This document shows positions 42,101 through 56,573 of a stretch of 64,000 bases of DNA, piece after piece (position 1 is the first letter of the stretch; every line of letters begins with the position of its first letter). A program made the translations under genes and the position numbers. Source of the stretch: Paragordius varius (Eukaryota > Nematomorpha); the NCBI GenBank assembly GCA_964247055.1, contig OZ176057.1, positions 4,836,001 to 4,900,000 on the forward strand. The letters run 5' to 3'. The notes below the pieces were generated by a model. That model was not told the DNA's origin and made no database searches. It saw only the letters and a program-made list of their open reading frames with translations.

Positions 42101-45100
42101 ATTTCAATTAAAGCCATAGCGTATTAATGTTAAAAGACAAATACATAGAATTTTTAGCCATTTTAAAGTTTGATATACTACACCTATCTTTTTGTTGGGT
42201 TGAATGGGAAATAAGACGCAAAGATGTTTTTTAAGGTTTTAATAATCAGATCTCCCTTTATTTACGTTTTTTCTATGTTATTTGAATTATTACTGTATTT
42301 TTTTACATTTTACTGGTTTTTTCATAATTAAAGGGCCTAATCTTTAAAATTTATAAATCGTTTAAGTTAAAAATATCTATGGATGAAACCTTTATAGTGA
42401 GTCATAAAACCTAAAAATTTATAAACCTAATCATTTTTTTATTTTTTTGTAAACTAACTGTAAAATATTATTAAAAATTATATATGTATTAATGGAAATA
42501 TTAAAAATTTAACTTTAATATATAAAAAATTCATTTATTTTATAAACTTTTTCACGCTTTTTTCTTAATAAGGCGGTACTAATCTAATGTTTAATTTATT
42601 TTCATTTTGAATCAAAGATACAAAACAGGACTAAATTTTCTGACGATAAATAATTCTCATATATTTGGTAATACTCTATATTTTTTGTTTTTCGCCTAAT
42701 TTTTGCAAACTTAACTTTAAAATTAGGACGACCTTTGTCACAAATTGTAAAAGTTTGTTGAAAATTAGAAATTAAGTTTAAAGTAGTTGTTTTTAATTTT
42801 AAAAAAAACCCTAACGCTCACATTAACTTAAGTAAAAAAATTTAATTAAATGTAAAAACTATAATGACAAATATTTTTTTAAAAACAACCACCCGATTTT
42901 TTCTACTTAAACCATATATGTATAGTACCAACTTACATATCAAATCCCGATTTTTTGAAAAATATGGTTGTTTTTTTGTCTAAAAATATTAATCTTATTT
43001 TTAATTTTTACTTAATATAAGGAGTGAGTGAGTATAGTATCCATAAATTTTTTGTAAAAAAAATTCTCAAATATTTTGTATTGTGTGTTTTTTCTAGAGT
43101 TTCATTCGTACGGCATATCAACAGTATGTGCTAGGAAAACCTAGTCCTAACGCTAAAGCTTTCGATGATACAGGAATACATCACACTAATTCAAGTTTAT
43201 TCCTAAAAAATTTATTTCATATTTTACAGTAAAAATTTGAATAATTTTTTGAAACCTTTATAGAATTGCGTTTGGAATATTAATGAAAGTCAGTAATTTT
43301 TTTATTATATACCTAGAAAGATACCAAGTTGTTTTTGTTTTTGTACCATAAGTACTTTAAATAGATATTTATTTTTATTAAGTAAAGAAAATTTGAAAAA
43401 ATATATCAGTATTGTTTCAGCATTTTGTGAGTTAATAGGGAATGATCATCCTTTACAAGTCATTTAAAAATCAATTTTTTGCTTATTTATTTATTAAAAA
43501 CCATTTTGTCGTTTTTTCCATACACTACTGTGGTGTTGCAAAATGCCCCCTACTATAGTGTGAAATAAGCATCTATTTACTTCATATTTGATATCATTTT
43601 TTTTGCTCATAAAACGCAATAATTAATTTTTTAATGCTTATATTTCCATATATATATATATATATATATACCATTTACAATTCAAATTCACCCAAATACA
43701 CCCTCGAACCATTCAAATTTACCCCTCTCATAAAATATATGTTTTTTAAGATTAGTAATTACCAATATTTTATATATTTTTTAAAAAATAATTTTGTTTG
43801 TTAAAATAATACTGAAAAAAATAATAAACTATGCCATAACGATATATTTCTTATAAATAATGAGTTATATTAGTTCAAAAACACATAATTTATTTTTAGG
43901 ACGAATTTTAAGTTCACGGGTGTGAATTTGAATTGTTTAAGGGTGAATTTAAATTTTTTAAGGGTGAATTTGAATTTTTTAAGGGCGAATTTTAATGTTC
44001 AGGGATGAATTTATATGATATATATATGTATAATAGAAACACCTCATTTGAAAGAGTTGGGCCGTAGTAAATCTTTGAAGGAAAAACATAAACCTGCCTC
44101 GTTAATTTCAATCATTAACAATACTAATAATTCTCCCAATCAAGAAACTGAAAAAACTTATAAAGACAATAATGAGTTGGAAAACATAGAAAATCAAAAA
44201 TCAACAATAATAAGCGAACAAAACAATGATAAAAATGAAACTATTAACATTACACCGATCGGTGAAAATAACACTAGTACTTTAATAGGTTCGGGGCGAA
44301 AGTCTCGAACTATATCAGAAACGCTTTTTGTTGGTTCAACTTTTAAAAATGATGATGAAAACAATGACGACACAACTGCTAAAGGAATTGATGAATCCTT
44401 ACAAAATACTGGTAAGAACTCATATTTTTTGTTTCCAAAGATAAAATTTGTCGCACTCGGGATAAGGGGACAGTCGAGAGATTTATATTTATTTTGGAAT
44501 GTTAGTGGGGAAAAAGATTTAAATTTTTTGCCGTATAATTGGGATGTTGACTTTTTTTCGTATAACCAACGGTTTTTTTCTTAAGACGCGAAACTAAATT
44601 TCTAGTTTAATTTAAAAAATAGGTTTAATTTGATTGTGAAACATTCCATTTTTTAAATGATTTTTACATTTTGACCAATAAAAAGTTGGTATGGAATTTA
44701 ATTATTGGTCTCATTTTCACAAAGAGGCATATCACATAACAGTATAAAAGTCAGGAGTTGAAAAGGAATGTTGTCAATTATTTTAAAAATAATTAATACG
44801 GGAAAAAAATTTTCATTTTATATGACGATAACCGTGTATTTGAACAATCCTACACGTAAAAACAAAAAAAAGATTATAAATATGGTTTATTAACTTTTAC
44901 CGTTTAAAGTTGAAATTATACGGATAAAACGTAAAAATATACAGACAATTCTTAATTTTTTAAATATATCTCGTTTTTATTAATTGGTAAAGTTTAAAAT
45001 TAAGATGTATATTATAGTATTATAATCTATTATTTAACAATTGTATGTATATTATTTATCTGGAAAATTTAAGGTTTAAAAAAGGTGTGGTTAAAATACT

Positions 45101-48100
45101 TATCGTAAGTTTTGATTTGGCTATTTAATTACATTTTTTGCTGTACTTTTAAGTTTCGCTTAAAATTTTACGATTATTGTTTAAAGTTGAAATTTTACGG
45201 ATAAAACGTAAAAATAGACAGTTATTAATTTTTTAAATATATCTCGCTTTATTTAATTTATAAAGTATGAAATAGAGATTATTATAGTATTATATATCTA
45301 ACAAATGTGATCAAATAATTTATATGGAAATAATTATGGTTTAAAAAGTGTGGATAAAATATATGTCGTAAGTTTTCACTTTTTTTTCAATGTAATTTCA
45401 ATTTTTCGCTTAAAATTAATGGAGTTTTCTTTTATCATTTTTTACATACTTTTTTCTTTTAAAATTCTACATGCAATTTTTTCGATTACTAGATAAGATT
45501 ATGGAAAATGAAAATATTTCCACAAAAACATCAACAAATACAGAGAATAATACGATGGATGATATTACCAATCTCATAGACGATAATTATGTCGATTTAC
45601 TCCCACTCATATTATGTGGTGATCTTAATAGCTTACCCGATTCTGGGGTCCTGGAATATTTGTTAACGGGCAAACTTGATGCTGACCATTCTGAATTTAA
45701 AGATTTAGGTATTTAAAAGATTTTTTTATTTTAACCGACGTTAACAAAACTCATATTTACTCACATGAACGAGAACACATTTCAAATTGTACCCTTGAAC
45801 ATTTTAAATTCAGTCTTGAACATTTTAAATTTCATCCTTAAACATTTTAAATTTACCCTTGAACAACATTTGAATACACCCCCTGAACATTTCAAATTCA
45901 CCCCTGAACATTTAAAATTTAGTCTTGAACATTTTCAAATTTATCCTCAGACATTTTTAATTTACCCTTGAACGATTGTGATCTTAACCCTCGAACAACA
46001 TTTCAAATGTTTCTAATTCACCATAAATTAATTATTTGAATTGAAAATCTCAAAACAACTATATATTTCTTGGTGCATTTTTAAAAAACATGCGCTTTTT
46101 AAAATTAACATAAAATACCCCCCCCCCCCGTAAAGTAATATATCATATTATTAATGAGTGAAATTAGTCCAAAAATTTATATTTTTATTTAAGGTGAATT
46201 TGAAAATTCAGGGCTGAATATGAAATGTAATTTTTATTTGGAGAAAAATACAACTAGTTAAAAGGCAAAGATCTATGCTTAGTATTATGTATGCGAATGG
46301 TTTCAAACTCAATTTTATTTTATATTCAGTGGTATTTTTTAATTTTTCATACATTTATTATTTTGGCTTAAATTAATCATAAAATATTTACATTAGATAT
46401 ATTTGTGCCATTAATCACATAACAGTAAACAAGATTTTTATAGTAAAGATGTTAGATTCTTATGACATAAAAATGTATTTGTAGGAAAATCTTATAATAA
46501 AATATTGACTAATCTAATTTCAAATATACTTTTATTTTTATTATACTAAGATAAATTTTTTGATTTACATTTAACAATAGGTTACAAAACATGTCTGGCA
46601 AAGTTGGCAAACTCAGCACCGCTTCATTCTAATAAAACAACTTGTTCGTCCTTAGTTAAAGATGATATACATGTTAAATTAATGGATATTGATTCGAAAA
46701 TTATATCTAAACAAGATATGAATGATAAATCTAATACTAACAATATTAGTGGTAATAAAATAGTTAGTGAAAATAATAATCCTCCCCATATAAAATCACA
46801 AGTTAAAGATGATTTGGAATTGGAAAGAGCCAAGGGTATACACCCTTATTTATTCCCAAAAAAAATTTTTGTTTCTAAAGTTATATTTCAAAAGGGCTGC
46901 TGGTTTTTTTAGAGTATCAATTTTAAAATTTGGTAAAGATGGTTTTAGGTTATGGTCCAAATTCTTACCTCTATTATATGAAATATTTTTATAATGGTTA
47001 TTTTTTAGTGATTTTAAAACTTGGGTTGAATTTAATAAATACAGTTTAAATAGGGAATTATAAAAACGAAACGAGCTTACAGACACAAATTTATTTTTTA
47101 CAAATAGGCATACTTTTGTGTCCTAATTTTTTTGCACACAATATATCAATACTATTGTAATAGATAACAGAAAAAATGTTACCATTTTTTAATTATATTC
47201 CTTATTTTGCAAAAAAACGATTTACAAATCGAAGTTCTATGGACAAAACGTAAAAATATAAAGACGAATATTTTTATCTAAAAGACTTTATCAATTTCAT
47301 ACCTTGCCATTTTAAACAATGAGTTAGATTTAAAAAATCAATATATAAGGATTTAGAAAAAAAAATTGTCTTTATAATTTTACGTTTGTCCGTATAATCT
47401 TAGTTTTTACTGTACTATAAAGGATGTTTGTTAAAATATATTATAGCCGTTTTTCATATGTAAAAAAATATATGTCTTTTAGATTTTGTTAACTTTGTAA
47501 TACAAATTATTCACTAAAAATCGTAAAATGTATTTTATAAAGTTTCCTAAAGTAATTTAAAAACATTGCTAGATATGACATGACTTGAAAAATATTATCA
47601 TTCCTCATTCATTCATTCCTCTTTTGAATTAATTTAGATCAATTAAATGCGCCACCACCATCATTAATTCAACCACCTTCTTCAATTCCAGTTCCAATTC
47701 CTCCTTCTGCAGTTTCACCCTCAATTACAATAACTACACATTATAGCCATAGTTTTGATTTAGCCAGTGCTTACAAACCAACCATTATGCCCTACACAAA
47801 TTTCACGTTTGATTTTTGTGGCGTTCTTGATTACATACTTCACGCACGTCGTTACCTTAAACCAATTAGCCTGTTGGGCCCATTAGATCAAGCCTGGATT
47901 CGTAGGCATAAGATTGTGGGTGCCCCTCACCCCTGTATACCTAGCGATCACTTTCCTATCATGGTACATTACAGACTTAGAAAACGACATGGTCATAATT
48001 ACAGTAAAACAACAAAGGAGAATAATGGACAGATTTCTGATATCTCTGGTCGAATAAACAAGAATCGCCACACTTTTTTAAATAATACCAATTTTGGGCC

Positions 48101-48194
48101 GAAAAGACAGACATCATCAGCACAACACGGTAAAAATGTTGACAAAACCCCTAATTTAACTTGTTCGAGCAAGACGATTGCGAAAAAATCGTGA
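23893..48194 (+). CDS. CNOT6: CCR4/CNOT6-type poly(A)-specific 3' exoribonuclease of the CCR4-NOT complex
   Basis: Catalytic deadenylase that shortens mRNA poly(A) tails in the CCR4-NOT complex. Exons: 23893-24002, 24073-24149, 24184-24383, 25037-25226, 26445-26669, 29093-29377, 30263-30409, 31089-31281, 32100-32125 (or -32173), 33187-33322, 34600-34712, 35454-35506, 38843-39134, 41714-41907, 43098-43194, 44037-44411, 45493-45708, 46581-46835, 47638-48194. All phases agree, giving about 1246 residues, over twice the roughly 560 of human CNOT6. Order: MPREKYEPPNPRR start, leucine-rich repeats, a low-complexity insert, then the endonuclease/exonuclease/phosphatase domain. Catalytic motifs seen are MCYN, LQEVETE, VDGCAIF, VEFNQ, AHVHWDPEYSD, GDLNSLPDSG and PSDHFP. 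Asn/Ser-rich inserts lie between conserved blocks, and the tail is basic. Exons 2, 3, 9 and 15 are the least certain. CNOT6 and CNOT6L cannot be told apart here. Confidence 0.93.
25037..26669 (+). CDS. CNOT6: CCR4 exons 4-5: remaining leucine-rich repeats and LRR cap
   Basis: Exon 4 (25037-25226) encodes the LRR blocks LTYLDLSSNKLRSLPPEIG, LRELHLNHNYLRTLPLELG and LFQLLVLGLKG, nearly identical in spacing to CNOT6. Exon 5 (26445-26669) begins NPLAPEILRLY, then GTTKLLTHLLDNL, the family's LRR cap. In the family the LRRs bind the CAF1/POP2 nuclease partner. Exon 5 is boxed by family A MITEs: its acceptor (TATATAAAG) is the end of the TA run following the MITE ending near 26410, and the next MITE starts about 12 bp after its donor (G|GTATAATAC). 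Confidence 0.92.
25268..25392. mobile_element. Degenerate copy of the short CACAGTAGTGTATGGAAAA palindrome (family K)
   Basis: CACAGGAGTATATGAAAAAA and the inverted TTTCTATACACTACTGTGTTACA lie about 50 bp apart, with an ACTATAGTATAG outer block on the left. It lies in CCR4 intron 4. Confidence 0.5.
25393..26040 (-). mobile_element. Half copy of foldback family M in CCR4 intron 4
   Basis: Corresponds to the centre and right arm of the 495-1726 element, starting at the TATTGGGATTTGTACGGATT centre and running to CCCTCTTTTTGCACACA. The left arm and the final CAGTG-TA are missing, and a family A MITE abuts the right end. Confidence 0.75.
26041..26412. mobile_element. Family A MITE, copy A1
   Basis: Left TIR ATACCATTTACAATTC followed by tandem units TTCACCCT(T/C)GAACAATTCAAA. 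Right TIR is four inverted units and GAACTGTAAATGGTATAT. The middle carries the family core AATAATAAACTATACCATAA near 26225. It ends 34 bp before CCR4 exon 5, separated only by a TA microsatellite. Confidence 0.88.
26681..27043. mobile_element. Family A MITE, copy A2
   Basis: Left end ATCATTTACCCTTCAAATTC with about nine degenerate 21-bp units, core AATAATAAACTATG near 26952, right end TTGTAAATGATATATA. Starts about 12 bp after CCR4 exon 5. Confidence 0.85.
27336..28456 (+). mobile_element. PIF/Harbinger-like 1.1 kb TIR element, family U, copy 1
   Basis: Left end CACTGGACAACAAATTTTT and right end, inverted, CACTAGACAACAAATTTT. A 3-bp TTA flanks both sides (27333-27335, 28457-28459). TWA target duplications are typical of PIF/Harbinger elements. 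An internal inverted pair (ATCATTCGAAAGAG near 27545, CTCTTTCGAATGAT near 28228) suggests long arms. No transposase frame. Confidence 0.7.
28695..29076. mobile_element. Family A MITE, copy A3
   Basis: Left ATATACCATTTTTTCAAATTC, core with TGGCATAGTTTATTATTTTT near 28790 (inverted orientation), right units ending TTTTAAATGGTATATT. Ends about 16 bp before the CCR4 exon 6 acceptor. Confidence 0.85.
29093..32173 (+). CDS. CNOT6: CCR4 exons 6-9: low-complexity insert between LRR and nuclease
   Basis: Four exons (29093-29377, 30263-30409, 31089-31281, 32100-32125 or 32173) lie between the LRR and nuclease exons. They have clean acceptors (TTACTAG, CATTTTAG, TTTTTAG, GTTTTTAG), phase-matched junctions and no stops. 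They encode Asn/Asp/Ser-rich sequence with no match to the short linker of human CNOT6 (for example DPMPKRKFIPIREIK and FSSPFEEDTSSSEY). Exon 9 has two phase-compatible donors (GTAATA at 32126, GTTGGC at 32174). They might be alternative exons, and a transcript is needed to settle this. Confidence 0.7.
29860..30153. mobile_element. Family T element carrying a copy of the CCR4 exon 7 acceptor
   Basis: Left end CAGTAAAAACTGAAATTATA then CAGAACGTAAAAATATAA. Right end is inverted, ATATTTTTACATTTTGTCCG then TATAATTTCAA. The interior (about 29995-30080) contains a second version of the exon 7 3' splice region, ending ATCATTTTAG followed by AAGATTATAATATGGATAAT. A TA microsatellite follows, then the real exon 7. 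Confidence 0.7.
30477..30759. mobile_element. Family T element in CCR4 intron 7
   Basis: Left CAGTGAAATATGAAATTGTA, right TTACGTTTTGTCCGTATAAT then TCCAATTTTTACTG. No coding frame. Confidence 0.6.
31311..31755. mobile_element. Family A MITE, copy A4
   Basis: Left GATACCATTTACAATTTAAA with units of TTCACCCTCGAACAATTCAAA type, core AATAATAAACTATGATATAA near 31505, right array of about eight units ending GAACTGTAAATGGTATATAT. Starts 30 bp after the CCR4 exon 8 donor. At about 440 bp it is longer than most copies because of extra right-arm units. Confidence 0.88.
33187..39134 (+). CDS. CNOT6: CCR4 exons 10-13: first half of the nuclease domain
   Basis: Exon 10 (33187-33322) encodes LMCYNILCDKYATRQLYSYC and ends NYR. 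Exon 11 (34600-34712) encodes KPDIVCLQEVETEQF, with the metal-binding Glu. Exon 12 (35454-35506) encodes GYDGIFAPKSRAKTMRQ. Exon 13 (38843-39134) begins EERRYVDGCAIFYRRDRFEL and continues LVEFNQVAIAKAEG and MLNRVMTKDNIGL, then an Asp-rich insert. The exon 12-13 intron is 3.3 kb and holds a PIF-like element, an array of exon-13 start duplicates, a TTAA element and a family A MITE. Confidence 0.93.
33338..33562. mobile_element. Family A MITE, copy A5 (short)
   Basis: Left ATTTACACTTCAATTTTACC, right GAATTGTAAATGGTATTTAT. Few tandem units remain. Starts about 15 bp after CCR4 exon 10. Confidence 0.75.
33966..34250. mobile_element. Family T element in CCR4 intron 10
   Basis: Left CAGTAAAAAATGAAATATAA then GGACAAAACG, right TATTTTTACGTTTTCCGCAT then AATTTTTAT. 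No frame. A second partial left end lies at about 33577-33620. Confidence 0.65.
34421..34581. mobile_element. Family A MITE, copy A6 (short)
   Basis: Left ATCATTTACAATTCGAATTC, right end decayed (TTGACCTTTAAATCGTATAT), core AGTTTATTATTTTTTCACAC near 34520. Ends about 19 bp before the CCR4 exon 11 acceptor. Confidence 0.7.
35205..35436. mobile_element. Family T element immediately upstream of CCR4 exon 12
   Basis: Left CAGTAAAAACTGAAGCTATA then GGACAAAACGT, right inverted but decayed (TTGTCTGCATAATTTTAAAT). Its end is about 17 bp before the exon 12 acceptor (CTTATAG). Confidence 0.6.
35538..36677 (+). mobile_element. PIF/Harbinger-like TIR element, family U, copy 2
   Basis: Left end CACTACTCAACAAGGTTTTG, right end (inverted) CACTAGTCGACAAATTTGGA. 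TAA flanks both sides (35535-35537, 36678-36680), a TWA duplication as in copy 1. Two overlapping antisense frames of 70-79 codons at 35540-35786 have no recognisable transposase motif. It lies in CCR4 intron 12. Confidence 0.7.
36720..38535 (+). repeat. Decaying tandem array of CCR4 exon-13 acceptor/start duplicates
   Basis: At least seven diverged units of roughly 170 bp precede the true exon 13 at 38843. The best (37339 onward) preserves an acceptor (TTATATAG) and the coding start EERRYVDGCVIFY. Others begin near 36722, 36852, 37170, 38090, 38268 and 38445 and keep variants of GATGGTTGTGCTATATTTTA. Each is followed by shared sequence: TTACTGTAAGTGTTACCTAG, then AAACCACGAAAATATATTTT, then CAATTTTTTGCTCTTTATAT. 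Only about 40 nt of the exon is duplicated. The array is interrupted by a TTAA element (37495-38065) and followed by a family A MITE. Confidence 0.85.
37491..38069. mobile_element. TTAA-family element inside the exon-13 array
   Basis: Body 37495-38065 between TTAA at 37491-37494 and 38066-38069. Termini CACTTCGATTCAAATTGGGG and, inverted, CACTTGGATACAACACACTC, with hairpin GGGGTATCTAAATACCCC just inside. A neighbouring array unit supplies the empty site (CTTTATATTTTAAACAAAAT near 38228), showing that insertion duplicated TTAA. Confidence 0.9.
38531..38790. mobile_element. Family A MITE, copy A7
   Basis: Left ATATACCATTTAAAATTCTA, core AATAATAAACTATGCGCCAT near 38621, right units ending GAACTGTAAATGGTATATTT. 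Lies 53 bp before CCR4 exon 13. Confidence 0.88.
39151..39465. mobile_element. Family A MITE, copy A8
   Basis: Left TAGCAATTACAGTTTAAATT, core AATAATAAACTATGTCGTAA near 39294, right ACTTTTAAATGGTGTAT. Begins about 17 bp after the CCR4 exon 13 donor. Confidence 0.85.
39917..40984. mobile_element. Foldback family M, copy with shortened left arm, in CCR4 intron 13
   Basis: The right arm is complete to TTTTTTGCACACAGTA. The left arm begins ACTGACTGCAAAAAAATTTT, then jumps to the TTTAGGATAATTCAAAAATT block, lacking about 130 bp present in the 495-1726 copy. The centre with GTTGATATTCC is near 40400. A TA microsatellite follows. Confidence 0.8.
41390..41560. mobile_element. Family K short palindromic MITE
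   Basis: About 170 bp. Left arm GTAGCTTATTTCACATACTA...CACACAGTAGTGTATGG, right arm the inverted CCATACACTCCTGTGTG...CTATGTGAAATAAGC. Relatives lie at 51685-51847, 43498-43577 (half) and 25268-25392 (decayed). Confidence 0.8.
41714..45708 (+). CDS. CNOT6: CCR4 exons 14-17: catalytic core and Asn-rich insert
   Basis: Exon 14 (41714-41907) encodes VSTAHVHWDPEYSDVKIIQ, with catalytic His and Asp, after a Lys-rich insert. Exons 15 (43098-43194) and 16 (44037-44411) encode a poorly conserved Asn/Thr/Glu-rich insert in place of the short stretch found in human. Exon 17 (45493-45708) returns to the family with LPLILCGDLNSLPDSG, containing the catalytic Asp and Asn, and EFKDLG. The exon 16 acceptor (TATAATAG) begins about 15 bp after a family A MITE. 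Confidence 0.88.
42841..42995. mobile_element. Decayed family T fragment
   Basis: ATGTAAAAACTATAATGACA on the left and ATGGTTGTTTTTTTGTCTAA on the right retain the inner part of the T arms. The outer ends are lost. Confidence 0.4.
43498..43577. mobile_element. Half copy of family K
   Basis: Only one arm is present, from TTTTTTCCATACACTACTGTG to CCCCCTACTATAGTGTGAAA then TAAGC. Confidence 0.65.
43668..44024. mobile_element. Family A MITE, copy A9
   Basis: Left TATACCATTTACAATTCAAA, core AATAATAAACTATGCCATAA near 43822, right array with decayed terminal motif (AATTTATATGATATATATAT). Ends about 13-15 bp before the CCR4 exon 16 acceptor. Confidence 0.85.
44903..45440 (+). repeat. Two tandem family T-like units, about 275 bp each
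   Basis: TTTAAAGTTGAAATTATACG then GGATAAAACGTAAAAATA at about 44905 is repeated at about 45180 and followed by the same order of blocks (TTTTTTAAATATATCTCG, TATTATAGTATTATA, TCGTAAGTTTT). It is a direct duplication inside CCR4 intron 16 and contains no exon sequence that I can see. Confidence 0.65.
45770..46230. mobile_element. Divergent member of family A, or a relative
   Basis: Begins about 60 bp after CCR4 exon 17. Tandem units read CCCTTGAACATTTTAAATTT, a variant with CATTTT in place of CAATTC, about ten times. The right end has only one or two inverted units (AAGGTGAATTTGAAAATTCA). A run of ten C residues lies near 46119. The terminal ATACCATTTACA motif is not visible. Confidence 0.6.
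46581..48194 (+). CDS. CNOT6: CCR4 exons 18-19: end of nuclease domain and basic tail
   Basis: Exon 18 (46581-46835) is an insert (GYKTCLAKLANSAPLHSNK...). Exon 19 (47638-48194) has a Pro-rich stretch, then FDLASAYKPTIMPYTNFTFD, GVLDYILHA, LLGPLD and the catalytic PSDHFPIMVHY, then about 75 basic, Asn/Lys-rich residues to TGA at 48194. Human CNOT6 stops shortly after the SDH motif, so the tail is an extension. AATAAA at 48381-48386 is a candidate polyadenylation signal. Confidence 0.93.
47222..47414. mobile_element. Family T element in CCR4 intron 18
   Basis: Left GAAGTTCTATGGACAAAACG then TAAAAATATAAAGACGA, right TTTATAATTTTACGTTTGTC then CGTATAATCTTAGTTTTTAC. The short copy shows both inverted ends clearly. 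Confidence 0.7.
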
Positions 48195-48894
48195 AAACTC
48201 GGGGGGAAAATTTAGGATTTATCCAAACTAAACTTTTGATAAAGATTTAATGTTTTAATTATTAGTTTTTTGTTTTAAAAACGACGCAAAAAGTATTGAA
48301 ATACATACATAACAAAAATTATCTATCCTATTTTTATTTAGATTTTATTTTTATATATCATGGATATAATGTTTAGTAGAAATAAAAAATACGTAGAATA
48401 AATTCATGAAATATATTGTAATGTAGAGCTCAATACTATTATTTTTGTAAAAAATATTAATATAATTTTATATTATTTGATTGTAACCAACAATTCAAAA
48501 CATGTAAATATGAAATAAATTATAAAATATTTACTTACAATATATATTTATCAGCGTATAATTTGGATTTGCAATTGAATTGTTTATATATGAGAACATG
48601 TTAATATAATTTACATATATATGTTTGGCTCATATCATTTTTGATTATATAAGTTTCATTAAACATTTAATTTGATAAAATTAATTAAGGACAGTATAAA
48701 CCTGGTTGCGATTCTAATCCTTACTTGGGCTATTTAAGGATTTACAATAAATAAAATTGATTGAAACGAGTTAGTTTATATCAATAAAAATGGAAAGAAT
48801 ACAGACAAAACCTTAAAACTCATAGCCAATATTTTAGAAAGAAAATCTCATTACTTGGTAAAAGGTAAAATACGATATATTTATTGATTTACAT
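48195..48894. other. 3' flank of the CCR4 gene
   Basis: No coding signal. AATAAA at 48381-48386 is the first good polyadenylation hexamer after the stop. Confidence 0.45.
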
Positions 48895-49432
48895 ATACCA
48901 TTTGCACTTCAAGAGTGTCCTTAAACACTTCAAGTTGGTCCTTGAACAAGTTGATCCTTGAACAATTTAAGTTGGTCCTTTGACTTTTTTGTTTTGTTTT
49001 TAACTTTTATCAATCAAATCGTAAATAATTCATCTATTTTATTGTTTTTAACCTATTTTCCATTATTTAACATAAATTTTAAATCGATATCAACTTTTAA
49101 TCTTTAAGAAACCGTATATCTTTATTAATTTCTTATAATAATTTTGGATAATTATAAGATTTTAACACGAAATGAAAAATTAATAAATATATAATAAATA
49201 AAGAAAATTAGGTTAATAAATAATAAAATAAAAAATAAATGCAAAAATTATGGTTAAATCAAAATTTATAAATTTTAAGGACTAAATTGAAGTGATTAAG
49301 GATTAATTTGAAATGTTCAAGGCAAACTTGAAATGTTTAAGGACAAACTTAAACTGTTTCAAGGACTAACTTGAAATGTTCAAGGACCAACTTAAAGTGT
49401 TCAAGGACACTCTTGAAGTGCAAATGGTATAT
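48895..49432. mobile_element. Family B MITE (CTTCAAGTTGGTCCTTGAACA tandem arms), copy 1
   Basis: Left end ATACCATTTGCACTTCAAGA then tandem CCTTGAACA-type units. Right end, inverted, ACACTCTTGAAGTGCAAATG then GTATATAT. The outer ATACCATTT-CA terminus is shared with family A, but the tandem unit differs. It lies between the convergent CCR4 and RIOK2 genes. Confidence 0.85.
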
Positions 49433-49551
49433 ATATTTCCTCAAAAAACTTCAAAGTAGTTTATAATCCCTAATTTAAAAAACACCATAAACTATAGTGT
49501 CCATATTCAAATACCCATAACGGAAAAAAGAGTCACACTCTATATTAGTTG

Positions 49552-49754
49552 CAGTAAAAAATGGAATTAAACGGAAAAAACTTAAAATAAAGACAAGACT
49601 TTATCATTTAATAACAATATTAAATATGTAATTGTACCATATCTCTATTTTATACTTTATTCTTTAAAGGAATGAGTTATGTAAAAAAATCAGTCTTTTA
49701 AAAAATAATTGTATTTATTTTTACGTTTTGTCCACATATTATCATTTTTTACTG
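49552..49754. mobile_element. Family T element, intergenic
   Basis: Left CAGTAAAAAATGGAATTAAA then CGGAAAAAAC, right TTTTTACGTTTTGTCCACAT then ATTATCATTTTTTACTG. Confidence 0.7.
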
Positions 49755-49840
49755 TAAATTGCGGGCCGCATACTGACCACAATAAGGTATTATTATAAAT
49801 TTAATGCTAATGAATGATGTGATACTAAATTAACATATGT

Positions 49841-50141
49841 ATACCATTTACAGTTTAAATTCACCCTCAAACAATTCAAATTTACCCTAAAAATAAATTA
49901 TGTGTTTTCGAACTATTATAATTCATTATTAATATAAAATATATCTTATGGAATAGTTTATTATTTTACAAGTATTAATTTAATTTGAACAAAATTTTAT
50001 TTTTTAATGTAAAAAAAGGTTAATTTTCTTCTGAAAAAGTATATCATTATGAAGGTGAATTTGAATTGTTCGAGGGTGAATTTATATTGTTCAAGGGTGT
50101 TGAATTGTTTAAGGATGAATTCAAATTGTAAATGGTATATA
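49841..50141. mobile_element. Family A MITE, copy A10
   Basis: Left ATACCATTTACAGTTTAAAT, inverted core TGGAATAGTTTATTATTTTA near 49950, right units ending CAAATTGTAAATGGTATATA. Intergenic, 400 bp from the RIOK2 stop. Confidence 0.85.
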
Positions 50142-50537
50142 TTAACAGCCAAGTATTCGATATTAATCTGCGCATAAAATTAATTAAAAAGGCAGGAACC
50201 AAAATGGAACAGGTCGGCGTAAAATTTTCAACATTTTGTTTTTATAATTACACTTTTTATTGTATATGTTAACATTCAATTCGATTTTGAAAACCACACG
50301 TTTCCTACGTAATTTGTAATTTTTAAAGATTAAATAAACCATTGATATCTTATTGATAAAACCTATAATAAATAACATTAATTTCTTGATGAAAAATATT
50401 TTTGAATTGCATCTAGAATAAAGTATATCAAAGCAATAGCCTAAATTATTTTGTTATTGTAATACTTCCTTGAAAATCATAAAGAAAATGATTAATCAAA
50501 AATATTTAAACAAATTTATTGCAAAGTATATATGAAA

Positions 50538-56573
<6,036 letters not shown>

